The position numbers and the translations under genes are program-made. From the NCBI GenBank assembly GCA_021847625.1, contig JAJZQK010000169.1, positions 1 through 6,919 on the forward strand: a DNA stretch of 6,919 nt, in the 5' to 3' direction. Of this stretch, positions 1 to 5,351 are shown piece by piece. Origin of the DNA: Chloroflexota bacterium (GTDB lineage Bacteria > Chloroflexota > FW602-bin22 > JAMCYS01). How positions within the stretch are numbered: position 1 is the stretch's first letter; each line of letters starts with the position of its first letter. The notes below the pieces were generated by a model. The model searched no databases. It saw only the letters and a program-made list of their open reading frames with translations, and was not told the origin of the DNA.

Positions 1-171
1 CTTCTGGTTGTAGCAGTTCTGCGCCGCGGTCAGGTCGCTCCACACGGCGCTCGTCGGCGGCGGATAGGCGCTGCTCGCCGCCAAGCAGCCGGGCCTGTAC
101 CAGACGCCGTTCACGAGCACCACCCAGCCGCTGCCCCAGGCGGCGACGTAGTTGTTCTGGTCGAATGCCAT
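1..171 (-). CDS. Small phage protein of unknown function, 3' end cut off by the window edge
   Basis: I do not recognise this gene. The first 57 codons are present, starting MAFDQNNYVAAWGSGWVV and still open at base 1. The start is supported by a strong Shine-Dalgarno GGAGG (179-183) seven bases before the ATG, and by a gap of only 4 nt after the TAG of the upstream gene, so the two are probably translationally coupled. The visible part is rich in tryptophan, tyrosine and proline. It has two cysteines (residues 29 and 53) and no membrane segment so far. It follows two small membrane-anchored proteins with similar Trp/Cys-rich outer domains, so it may be a third member with its anchor beyond the window; that is inference. 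The reading frame itself is secure because of its SD, spacing and codon bias. Confidence 0.75.
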   Translation of the reverse strand, partial: MAFDQNNYVAAWGSGWVVLVNGVWYRPGCLAASSAYPPPTSAVWSDLTAAQNCYNQK

Positions 172-175
172 GAGC

Positions 176-526
176 CTACCTCCGGCCGCCTGTGAGCGAC
201 GTAAATACCGCGATGGCCACTAGGCCACCGCCGATTAGCACGAGCGGGTTGTTGAGCAGCTTGGAAAAATCGGTGCCGCCGCCGCTAGTGGGCACGCATT
301 GGTCCTGCGCGTTCTTGACGTAGCCCGCCGGGCAGGTCGCCGGCGGCACCGGCGTGCAGGTCCACTGGTTGTTGACCTGGTAACCGGTGGCGTTGCCCCA
401 GTTGTCGAGCTCGGTCATGGTCGCCGGCAGCTGCGCGTGGGTCGCGCACCACGCGTCGGCGATGCACAGCGGCAGGCCGATCTCCGCCGCCCAGGCCGCC
501 TTGGAGGCCGCGTCACAACCAGCCAT
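176..526 (-). CDS. Small C-terminally membrane-anchored phage protein (116 aa), paralogue-like to the 94-aa gene upstream
   Basis: This 116-residue protein has a cysteine-rich N-terminal domain (Cys 4, 21, 27, 57, 65, 77), a Gly/Ser linker near 81-84 and one hydrophobic segment at about 92-111. It ends in a basic tail, GRR. This is the layout of a tail-anchored membrane protein and suggests a virion-membrane component. Residues 33-57 (LP, EL, W, then W-x-C) match the spacing seen in the neighbouring 94-aa protein, suggesting gene duplication. A CPAG...CV motif at 65-78 recurs in the 187-aa membrane protein. The start is the ATG at 526, where GGAGG (535-539) lies eight bases upstream. A longer open frame extends upstream but would overlap most of the preceding gene and lacks this signal. 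The function is unknown; the membrane-protein assignment is fairly secure. Confidence 0.85.
   Translation of the reverse strand: MAGCDAASKAAWAAEIGLPLCIADAWCATHAQLPATMTELDNWGNATGYQVNNQWTCTPVPPATCPAGYVKNAQDQCVPTSGGGTDFSKLLNNPLVLIGGGLVAIAVFTSLTGGRR
179..183 (-). promoter_or_regulatory. Shine-Dalgarno embedded in the last codons of the upstream gene
   Basis: The minus strand reads CGG AGG TAG at the end of the 116-aa gene (Arg-Arg-stop). The same bases supply the GGAGG that sets the ATG at 171 as the next start. The same arrangement is used at 535-539. Confidence 0.75.
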
Positions 527-531
527 AATCT

Positions 532-816
532 CTACCTCCGTCCCTTCTTGCCGAAGGCCCACAGGGCGAGCGCCGCCAGCCCCGCCGTCTCCCAGGGGTG
601 GGCCTTGATCCAGTCGCCGAGTCCCGGCGCCGGCGCCGCGTCGCTGCACAGCCAAGTCCCCGCCGTGGGGTCGAGCACGCCGTTGGACGAGGCCCAGGCG
701 CAGAGCTCGGCGTCGTCGAGTGGCAGGCGGCCGTTGGCGTCGGCGAAGGCCTGCACCCCGCGGACCGGGTAGTTATTCCGCGCCGAATAGTCGGCGATCT
801 CCGCTTCTGTCGGCAT
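532..816 (-). CDS. Small C-terminally membrane-anchored phage protein (94 aa)
   Basis: This 94-residue protein of unknown function has an N-terminal soluble part of about 70 residues. A single short hydrophobic segment follows at about 75-88 (WETAGLAALALWAF), and the protein ends in the basic tail KKGRR. The charge pattern suggests that the tail stays on the side of the membrane next to the hydrophobic segment's C-terminus. Residues 31-57 (LPLDDAEL, W41, G46, W55, C57) resemble residues 33-57 of the following 116-aa gene. Both proteins also share the anchor and the GRR end, so I infer a common origin. The start at 816 is 12 nt after the transglycosylase stop, with a G-rich stretch (AGGGGG) as a plausible but imperfect SD. 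It is probably a minor virion-membrane protein. A holin is a weaker alternative, because only one span and a sizeable outer domain are present. Confidence 0.85.
   Translation of the reverse strand: MPTEAEIADYSARNNYPVRGVQAFADANGRLPLDDAELCAWASSNGVLDPTAGTWLCSDAAPAPGLGDWIKAHPWETAGLAALALWAFGKKGRR
535..539 (-). promoter_or_regulatory. Shine-Dalgarno embedded in the last codons of the 94-aa gene
   Basis: GGAGG on the minus strand is formed by the final Arg-Arg codons just before the TAG at 534-532. It lies eight bases before the ATG at 526 and decides that start over the longer open frame upstream. Confidence 0.75.
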
Positions 817-828
817 ACGCCCCGCCCC

Positions 829-1284
829 CTAGAGATCCAGGATCAGCATGACGGCCGCCAGCCCCAGCAGGCCCAGGGCGATAGTGTTGACGTCCCAGCC
901 CGCCGGCAGCCCGCCGCCGTTCCCCCCGCCGACGTCCGTGTTGGCCAGCGCCGCGTAATCGGCGACCGAGTGCTGGGCGCCGCCGAAGGGGCAGATGCCC
1001 AGCGCTTGCGCCGCGTTCCACCAGTCGGTGTAGCAACCGCCCCGCGCCTGCCAGAGCCCGCGGGCGACCGTGGCGTTGAACACCGGATCGCACAACTGCT
1101 CGACCGTGTAGCCGTGAGCCAGCCGGTTGATCTGAAACAGGCCCCACGAGTCCTCGGCGCCGATCGGCGTGCCGGGGTTATGCGCCGCGGGGTTGCCGGC
1201 CGACTCCAGCGAGACGACCCCCAGCGCGTTTCCTAGCTCGGCTTCCGGCCAGCCCGCGGCTCTCAAGGCGTCGATCAGCAGCAC
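829..1284 (-). CDS. Membrane-anchored lytic transglycosylase (lysozyme-like, 151 aa)
   Basis: This is predicted to cut the glycan chains of peptidoglycan. The N-terminal domain (about 1-105) has the hallmarks of the soluble lytic transglycosylase/lysozyme-like fold. These are the helix ALGVVSLESAGNP with the likely catalytic Glu27, then SWGLFQIN (46-53), matching the family's GLxQI motif, and a later Trp/Cys-rich part (GGCYTDWW, 82-89). A Gly-rich linker (119-125) leads to one hydrophobic segment at about 133-149, ending almost at the C-terminus. A catalytic domain on a C-terminal anchor is the design of the PRD1 virion transglycosylase P7, so a virion-membrane enzyme used in entry is likely. 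An endolysin for exit is the alternative. The start is GTG at 1284, with GGGAG seven bases upstream. It lies 134 nt after the previous gene, the second-longest-to-none gap in the operon, which suggests separately tuned expression. Confidence 0.88.
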   Translation of the reverse strand: MLLIDALRAAGWPEAELGNALGVVSLESAGNPAAHNPGTPIGAEDSWGLFQINRLAHGYTVEQLCDPVFNATVARGLWQARGGCYTDWWNAAQALGICPFGGAQHSVADYAALANTDVGGGNGGGLPAGWDVNTIALGLLGLAAVMLILDL

Positions 1285-1320
1285 GGCTATGCTCCCGTTA
1301 GTGCCTCTCCGCTCCCGTAG

Positions 1321-1341
1321 CGCGGGGGCTTGTCCCCCGCG
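1321..1341. repeat. Perfect inverted repeat (8-bp arms, 5-nt loop)
   Basis: The left arm CGCGGGGG (1321-1328) and right arm CCCCCGCG (1334-1341) are exact complements around the loop CTTGT. In the leftward transcript it forms a very stable hairpin about 37 nt before the transglycosylase GTG. No run of U follows, so it is not a typical intrinsic terminator. It could be a processing or attenuation signal, or a dispersed palindromic repeat acquired from a host genome. Confidence 0.75.
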
Positions 1342-1368
1342 GTCTCCAGGGAGGGACCCTCACCCCAA

Positions 1369-1413
1369 CCCTCCCCTACGCTTCGCTCTGGGCATGGTCC
1401 CAGAGGGAGAGGG
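1369..1413. repeat. Palindromic element with two nested stems
   Basis: The inner arms CTCTGGG (1386-1392) and CCCAGAG (1399-1405) pair perfectly around a 6-nt loop. The outer arms CCCTCCCC (1369-1376) and GGAGAGGG (1406-1413) pair with one C.A mismatch in the plus strand. In minus-strand RNA that mismatch becomes a G.U pair, so all eight outer pairs can form. Bases 1377-1385 form a one-sided bulge. The element begins only 5 nt after the stop of the 46-aa gene. It resembles the small palindromic intergenic repeats (REP/MITE-like) of many bacterial genomes. Its role here is unknown. Confidence 0.65.
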
Positions 1414-1418
1414 AAATG

Positions 1419-1559
1419 CTACGCGCTCTCCTTGGCCATCTCCGCCAGCCAGCGGCGGCACTCGGCGATGGCCCCGCCGGCGGCGTTCAGCTGGGCCAGC
1501 AACAGGTCGCGCTGCGCCTCCAGCTCGGCCAGCCGCTGCCGCAACCGTTCCTCGTTCAC
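1419..1559 (-). CDS. Very small coiled-coil phage protein (46 aa)
   Basis: This short protein starts from GTG at 1559. An unusually good SD (AGGAGG, 1566-1571) overlaps the TAG of the preceding spike gene and lies six bases from the start. Upstream in-frame codons lack such a signal. Residues 3-24 are strongly charged with regularly spaced leucines (ERLRQRLAELEAQRDLLLAQ), typical of a coiled coil. A second helix (about 30-45, AIAECRRWLAEMAK) follows a GG turn, so a helical hairpin is likely. There is no membrane segment, which argues against a spanin or holin. Small coiled-coil proteins of this design occur in many phage structural operons without known function; that comparison is from memory. 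Confidence 0.75.
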   Translation of the reverse strand: MNEERLRQRLAELEAQRDLLLAQLNAAGGAIAECRRWLAEMAKESA

Positions 1560-1569
1560 TGTTCCCCTC

Positions 1570-3474
1570 CTACGCGTTGGGCTTGACGAGCACCAGGGCA
1601 TCGTCCCCGCGAGCCGCGGCCGCCGTCACCGCTATGCCGCACTTCATGCCCGCGGTGTCCGTGGTGGCGTTGGTCTTGACGTCGCCCGCGGCGGCGTTGG
1701 TAAACTCGCCCAGGCAGATACGTGAGATTAGGCGCCAGACGGTCGCGGTCGTGATCTTGCTTGGGCTAGCGCCGTCAAGGGTGCAACGCTCGCGGGCCGC
1801 GGCGTCGGCGCTGTTGATGCCCACCACGGTTACAAATGTCGCGTTTGTATTCGGTCCGGTGATCGTCAGCTCGTTGCAGTAGGCCTCTTGCGACTGCGTG
1901 GGAGTATCGGCAGCTAGCTCGGAGGCACCCGCGCCAAGAGTGCAGACGGTAGCCCCCGCGCCGCTCGCTCGCACAGTTACCGCCTGAGCGCCCAATACCG
2001 CGCCATCGGCCATGTAGACGGCGCTAACTCTCGTGAATGACACCGCGCCCGCATGCGGCGTTGTCGTATTGGCCGCGTTCAGGGTGATTGTCTCCGTGAT
2101 TGCTACGCCGCCAGCGTCGGAGCCTTCAATCACGATGCCCCGGCCGCGATCGGCCGCGACGTCGGCCGCCTGGACGATCTCCAGGGCAGTAGCCGCGCCC
2201 GGCTGGCTGAAGGCCGTCGCCTCGCCGGCGATGGCCGTCTGGATCGTCGTCTGGCTGGTGGTGTGCTTGGTGGCTCGGCCGGCGGTCCCGGCCTTGATCC
2301 CGTCGCCCACGGCCAGCGGGCAGTCGGCAACCACGGGCTGCAGACCGGAGCAGGAGATGGCGCCGCTGGCGGCCGTCAAGATCGCCGCGGGCGCCACGCC
2401 CATGACGCCTGGGGCGTCGACCGGCGCGGCGGTGCGAGCCACGACGACGAGCCGTTTGGCCGGAATGTCGCCCGCCGCCGTGATCGCCTGGTTGTCGGCG
2501 ACCGCGTTCAGCTCCGCCGCGGTCGCCGTCACCCCGTCAAGTATGTTCAGCTCGGCCGCGGAGGCGGTAATGCCAGAGACGTACTTCTGCCAGACCGGGG
2601 CCGTCTTGACGGCGGTTTGGACGTAGAGCACGCCGTTCGTGTAGTCGAAGTAGAGCGAGCCGGGGCCCGCGAAGTTGTCGCCCGTGGTGCCGTCCACCGG
2701 TGCCCCGTTGCCCTCGAGGCAGCACACCTCGTTCGGGGAGCGCAAGAGCGCCTTGCCGATGATGGCCGGCGCGATGCCCTCGTCGTTGAAGTCGAGGCCG
2801 TAGGAGTACTTGGCGGTGCCCCCGGTGGCGACCCGGATGGCGATGGCGTGCAGAATGTCGGCCGAGGCGCCCTCCGCGAATATGTCGAGGCCGCGGCTGT
2901 AGGTTTTGGCGATTGCCTGCTGCAAGTAGATCTGGGCGCCAGTATAGATCGACCCGGCCATCGCCGCTTCGGTCGTGTCGTCGCGGGGAGCGATGATGAC
3001 GCCGTAGTTGGTCTTGACATTGGCCGTGTCGGGCACGTAGGTCGTGAAGCGCCCGCCGGCGATGTAGCCAACGTTGGCCTGGTCGACGATCTTGCCCGCG
3101 TCCAGGTTGACGGCGCCGCGGATGCCCTCCACGATGCTCTGGCCGAGCGCCGCCCCGATGTAGGCCCGGAACTTGCCGACCGTGAAACCGTCGTTGCCGC
3201 CTAGCGTCTCCGCCCAGGCGGTGTCGAGGTCGGCTCGGACGTAGAGTAGGTTCTTGTTCAGCAGGCTGGCGTGCGTGGGGGTCTGCTTGATGGCCAGCCC
3301 GCCGCTCGCGCCGCCGCCGGCGCCGCCCAGCTTGCCCACGTAGACGGTGAGGCCCGGCAGGACGTGCTCTATCTCGCTCTCGGCGTCCGCCTTAGCCAAG
3401 AGCACAGCGTAGCCGGTGGGGCTTTCCTTGACGTAGTACACGCCTGCCAGGTCGTGCAGTATCGGGCTAGTCAT
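1570..3474 (-). CDS. Composite spike/fibre-like structural protein (634 aa)
   Basis: This is the largest protein in the window and probably an exposed virion spike, fibre or decoration protein. Residues about 1-100 contain a Gly-rich stretch (49-59). Residues 100-250 are rich in Gly and beta-branched residues, as in beta-helical fibre proteins. Residues 272-299 (GSLYFDYTNGVLYV...W) match a motif often seen in phage fibre proteins. Residues 302-323 hold two copies of TASAAELNILDG/TATAAELNAV, a familiar fibre repeat. Residues about 380-440 look like small capsid-decoration domains (VGDGIKAGTAGRAT). Residues 445-505 and about 535-605 look like two related beta-sandwich repeats. There is no signal peptide and no membrane segment. 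The start ATG at 3474 has GGAGG (3481-3485) six bases upstream. Its place between membrane-protein genes suggests a vertex or receptor-binding role, which is inference. No enzymatic motif is visible. Confidence 0.85.
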   Translation of the reverse strand: MTSPILHDLAGVYYVKESPTGYAVLLAKADAESEIEHVLPGLTVYVGKLGGAGGGASGGLAIKQTPTHASLLNKNLLYVRADLDTAWAETLGGNDGFTVGKFRAYIGAALGQSIVEGIRGAVNLDAGKIVDQANVGYIAGGRFTTYVPDTANVKTNYGVIIAPRDDTTEAAMAGSIYTGAQIYLQQAIAKTYSRGLDIFAEGASADILHAIAIRVATGGTAKYSYGLDFNDEGIAPAIIGKALLRSPNEVCCLEGNGAPVDGTTGDNFAGPGSLYFDYTNGVLYVQTAVKTAPVWQKYVSGITASAAELNILDGVTATAAELNAVADNQAITAAGDIPAKRLVVVARTAAPVDAPGVMGVAPAAILTAASGAISCSGLQPVVADCPLAVGDGIKAGTAGRATKHTTSQTTIQTAIAGEATAFSQPGAATALEIVQAADVAADRGRGIVIEGSDAGGVAITETITLNAANTTTPHAGAVSFTRVSAVYMADGAVLGAQAVTVRASGAGATVCTLGAGASELAADTPTQSQEAYCNELTITGPNTNATFVTVVGINSADAAARERCTLDGASPSKITTATVWRLISRICLGEFTNAAAGDVKTNATTDTAGMKCGIAVTAAAARGDDALVLVKPNA

Positions 3475-3486
3475 GCCACACCTCCG

Positions 3487-4050
3487 CTAGACGAACGTAA
3501 CCGTCCCAGCCAGGGCGCTATACAATTGTTGGCCGGTGGCCTGGTCGATGATCGCCACCGTGACCGGGTAGGGCTGGTTCTTGCCGGCGCAGGGGTAGCC
3601 GCTGCAGGCCCAGTAGACGACCTGGCTATAGGGCACGCTGGAGGGGCCGAGCGTGCGGTAGTTGTGCGCTTGGCAGGTCGTGCCCTCGATCCTGATTAGC
3701 CAGTCTAGCTGCGCCGTTGCCGGGCTAGTCCAGAAGAAGCGGCTCTGCCCTTTGGCGCCGTCATAAAGGCGGTTGCCGATGAAGGTGGGCAGAGGTGTGT
3801 CGCCATAGCCCAGGCCGCTGACCAGGCCGCTCATTTGGGCACCACTGGGCAGCGTGATCGTGTTTCCTCCGTCGCCCGGCGTATCGGCCACGCAGACGCC
3901 AACGGTCGCGTCCCAGTGCTGGCCCGTGGGGCACTGCTCGCCAGGCGGGGGCGTCGTGCCGCCGAGTTTGCCAGTCTTCCACAGCCAGTAGACGAGGCCC
4001 GCCAGCCCCAGGAGGGCCAGCGTCCCGGTGTTGTCGTCGTTGCGTGCCAT
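3487..4050 (-). CDS. Phage membrane protein with N-terminal anchor and Cys-containing ectodomain (187 aa)
   Basis: A hydrophobic segment at about 9-25 (GTLALLGLAGLVYWLW) follows a short charged N-terminus, and KTGK follows it. This fits a single anchor better than a cleaved signal, since no good cleavage motif follows. After a Pro-rich linker comes CPTG...CV (Cys40 to Cys53). A domain of about 115 residues, probably beta-rich, follows with Cys126, Cys149 and Cys154, aromatic residues, and a C-terminus ending in TVTFV. The odd cysteine number leaves one possibly free. The start at 4050 has AGGAG (4057-4061) overlapping the upstream TAG, six bases away. The family is not recognised. The context suggests a virion-membrane or vertex protein, with the outer domain possibly contacting the spike encoded next. 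Confidence 0.82.
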   Translation of the reverse strand: MARNDDNTGTLALLGLAGLVYWLWKTGKLGGTTPPPGEQCPTGQHWDATVGVCVADTPGDGGNTITLPSGAQMSGLVSGLGYGDTPLPTFIGNRLYDGAKGQSRFFWTSPATAQLDWLIRIEGTTCQAHNYRTLGPSSVPYSQVVYWACSGYPCAGKNQPYPVTVAIIDQATGQQLYSALAGTVTFV

Positions 4051-4059
4051 GGCAATCTC

Positions 4060-4335
4060 CTAGAATCTGCCCCACATAGGGCTGCGGGTGATCGCCTGTG
4101 CTTGGGCGATGACGTAGCCGATATCCACCTCGACCCAAATCGCCGTGGCCCCGCGCTTGGCGTTGGCGCCGGCCGTGAGGTCTACCTCGGCGTAGGCCGC
4201 CGTCGCCCCGCGCTTGGCGTTGGCGCCGGCCGTGAGGTCTACCTCGGCGTAGGCCGCCGTCGCCCCGCGCTTGGCGTTGCTGCCGGCCGTAATATCGACT
4301 TCCGCATGAACGGTGGTTACTCGGCTGTTGCTCAT
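4060..4335 (-). CDS. Short phage protein made of 19-residue repeats (91 aa)
   Basis: The protein has four registers spaced 19 residues apart, beginning at His10, Tyr29, Tyr48 and Trp67. The unit is (Y/H/W)-x-EVD-(L/I)-TAG-x-NAKRGATA. The two middle units are identical. Each unit contains a likely beta strand (AYAEVDL) followed by a basic turn (NAKRG), so a stacked or sheet-forming structure is plausible. Short proteins with similar EVD/VYAEV strand repeats occur next to LamG-type proteins in other phage structural clusters; this is from memory. The ATG at 4335 overlaps the TGA of the upstream gene by one base (TGATG), so translation is probably coupled; the upstream SD (AGGTGG) is weak. Its longer open frame is not used because it would overlap the LamG gene. 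It is likely a virion surface or linker protein; the function is unknown. Confidence 0.82.
   Translation of the reverse strand: MSNSRVTTVHAEVDITAGSNAKRGATAAYAEVDLTAGANAKRGATAAYAEVDLTAGANAKRGATAIWVEVDIGYVIAQAQAITRSPMWGRF
4149..4279. repeat. 57-bp in-frame tandem repeat, about 2.3 perfect copies
   Basis: Units begin at 4149, 4206 and 4263, each starting CCCCGCGCTTGG. The first two are identical over 57 bp, and the third stays identical for 17 bases before diverging at 4280. The period equals 19 codons, so the repeat lengthens or shortens the 91-aa protein without a frameshift. Perfect DNA identity suggests a recent duplication. Confidence 0.93.
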
Positions 4336-5348
4336 CAGGCCACCTGCACGCCGACCTGTAGCGAGTTGACCTTGGCCTCGGTCCAGGCCGCCAAGTCGGC
4401 CGGGTCGACGGCGTAGAATTTGTGCGCCACTTTCCACGTCGTGTCGTTGAGGGCGACGGCGGTTCCCCAGTCCTCGATGGCCGTCTTGATGCCCGCCTGT
4501 ATGCTGCCAGCGCCGGGTAAGTCCAACTTGGCGAATGCCACGACGCGGACGGAGTTGATGACTTCGTTGGCGGCGAGGCCAGGGTTGGCGACGTGATAGA
4601 GGTCTTTCGCCCCCACCGTGGCCGACTCTACATAGTCGGTCGTGTTGTAGGGCACCTCGTCGACGAGCAGGTAATTGTCCACGCTGTTGGCGTCCGAACC
4701 GACTAGCTGCGATAGATCGCCATTGGCATTGGGGACCAAGAGCTTGCCGTAGCCGTCGCCGCACCATGAGTTATGGATTGCGCCGGCGGTGTCGTTCACG
4801 GCCACATCATCGACGACGCCAACCTGAGTATTCGCGTTCGACCCCTGAACATAGAAGCGGTCGATCAGTCCGGTCGTGCCACCGTTGCGGGTGTCGCCGG
4901 TGAAGTCGATGATGGGGTGGGCGTAATCGCCATCAATGACGACCACCACACGGCCGGTACTGGAAACATCGTTGATTAGGACTCGCGCCTCGACACAGTA
5001 CCAGGACCCCAACACGTAGCCAGGTATGTAGCCTGTAGCAATCGCAGTCGTACCCAGGTAGACGGTGACTAGGCCGTCAACTGCCAGCCCGACCCTGACC
5101 TCAATGTGCAGCGTCGCGCCTTCGTAGAAGAGAAGACTCGTACGGTTAGTACTGCCGGTAACCTTGGAACCCATCCTCGCGTACAACTCGGCGTATGTAG
5201 ACGGCAGTTGCTTGCCAACCGTGCCGTTTACAAAGCCATAAGTGCCATGACGGGCGTTCGGAAAGGTAGTGAGTACACCCTGTCCAGGCGTCAGGTCCCA
5301 CTCCAGAGTATTGCCGGTCTCAAAGCCGCAGTGCCAGAGTCGAGCCAT
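4335..5348 (-). CDS. LamG/concanavalin-like phage structural protein (337 aa)
   Basis: Residues about 1-185 look like a LamG/concanavalin A-type beta sandwich. The protein opens with the strand LWHCGFETG and contains GSWYCVEARVLIND and VVVVIDGDYAH. It closes with VGVVDDVAVNDT, the typical final strand of this fold. Residues about 195-337 form a second domain (SWCGDGYGKLLVPNANGD; NYLLVDEVPYNTTDYV; W..AKVNSLQVGVQVA) that commonly follows such lectin-like domains in phage proteins. The likely role is glycan or receptor binding on the virion surface, or capsid decoration. The start ATG is 3 nt after the upstream TAG, with GAGG eight bases away, so coupling is likely. Three sampled 60-base lines inside it have 57-63% GC, against 73-78% in two lines of the upstream genes, hinting at a module of different origin. 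Confidence 0.85.
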   Translation of the reverse strand: MARLWHCGFETGNTLEWDLTPGQGVLTTFPNARHGTYGFVNGTVGKQLPSTYAELYARMGSKVTGSTNRTSLLFYEGATLHIEVRVGLAVDGLVTVYLGTTAIATGYIPGYVLGSWYCVEARVLINDVSSTGRVVVVIDGDYAHPIIDFTGDTRNGGTTGLIDRFYVQGSNANTQVGVVDDVAVNDTAGAIHNSWCGDGYGKLLVPNANGDLSQLVGSDANSVDNYLLVDEVPYNTTDYVESATVGAKDLYHVANPGLAANEVINSVRVVAFAKLDLPGAGSIQAGIKTAIEDWGTAVALNDTTWKVAHKFYAVDPADLAAWTEAKVNSLQVGVQVA

Positions 5349-5351
5349 CGT

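Noticed and set aside
1285..1418. Promoter or intrinsic terminator in the 134-nt gap
   Set aside because: I found no convincing -35/-10 pair on the minus strand and no U-tract after either hairpin, so neither is annotated.
1169..1882. Plus-strand open frame of 237 codons crossing the palindrome-filled gap
   Set aside because: It runs through the hairpins and opposite three minus-strand genes, with no SD and an improbable composition.
2053..3204. Plus-strand open frame of 383 codons opposite the spike gene
   Set aside because: It has the same antisense composition bias and no recognisable domain, and the minus-strand frame carries fibre motifs and a proper SD.
4149..4279. Tandem repeat considered as a CRISPR array or phage origin iterons
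   Set aside because: There are no spacers between units. The unit length is exactly 19 codons and in frame with a gene having its own coupled start, so it is a coding repeat.
4336..4767. Longer start for the repeat-protein frame (235 codons)
   Set aside because: The upstream part is Arg/Gln/Gly-rich shadow sequence overlapping the LamG gene, and the TGATG junction gives a natural start at 4335.
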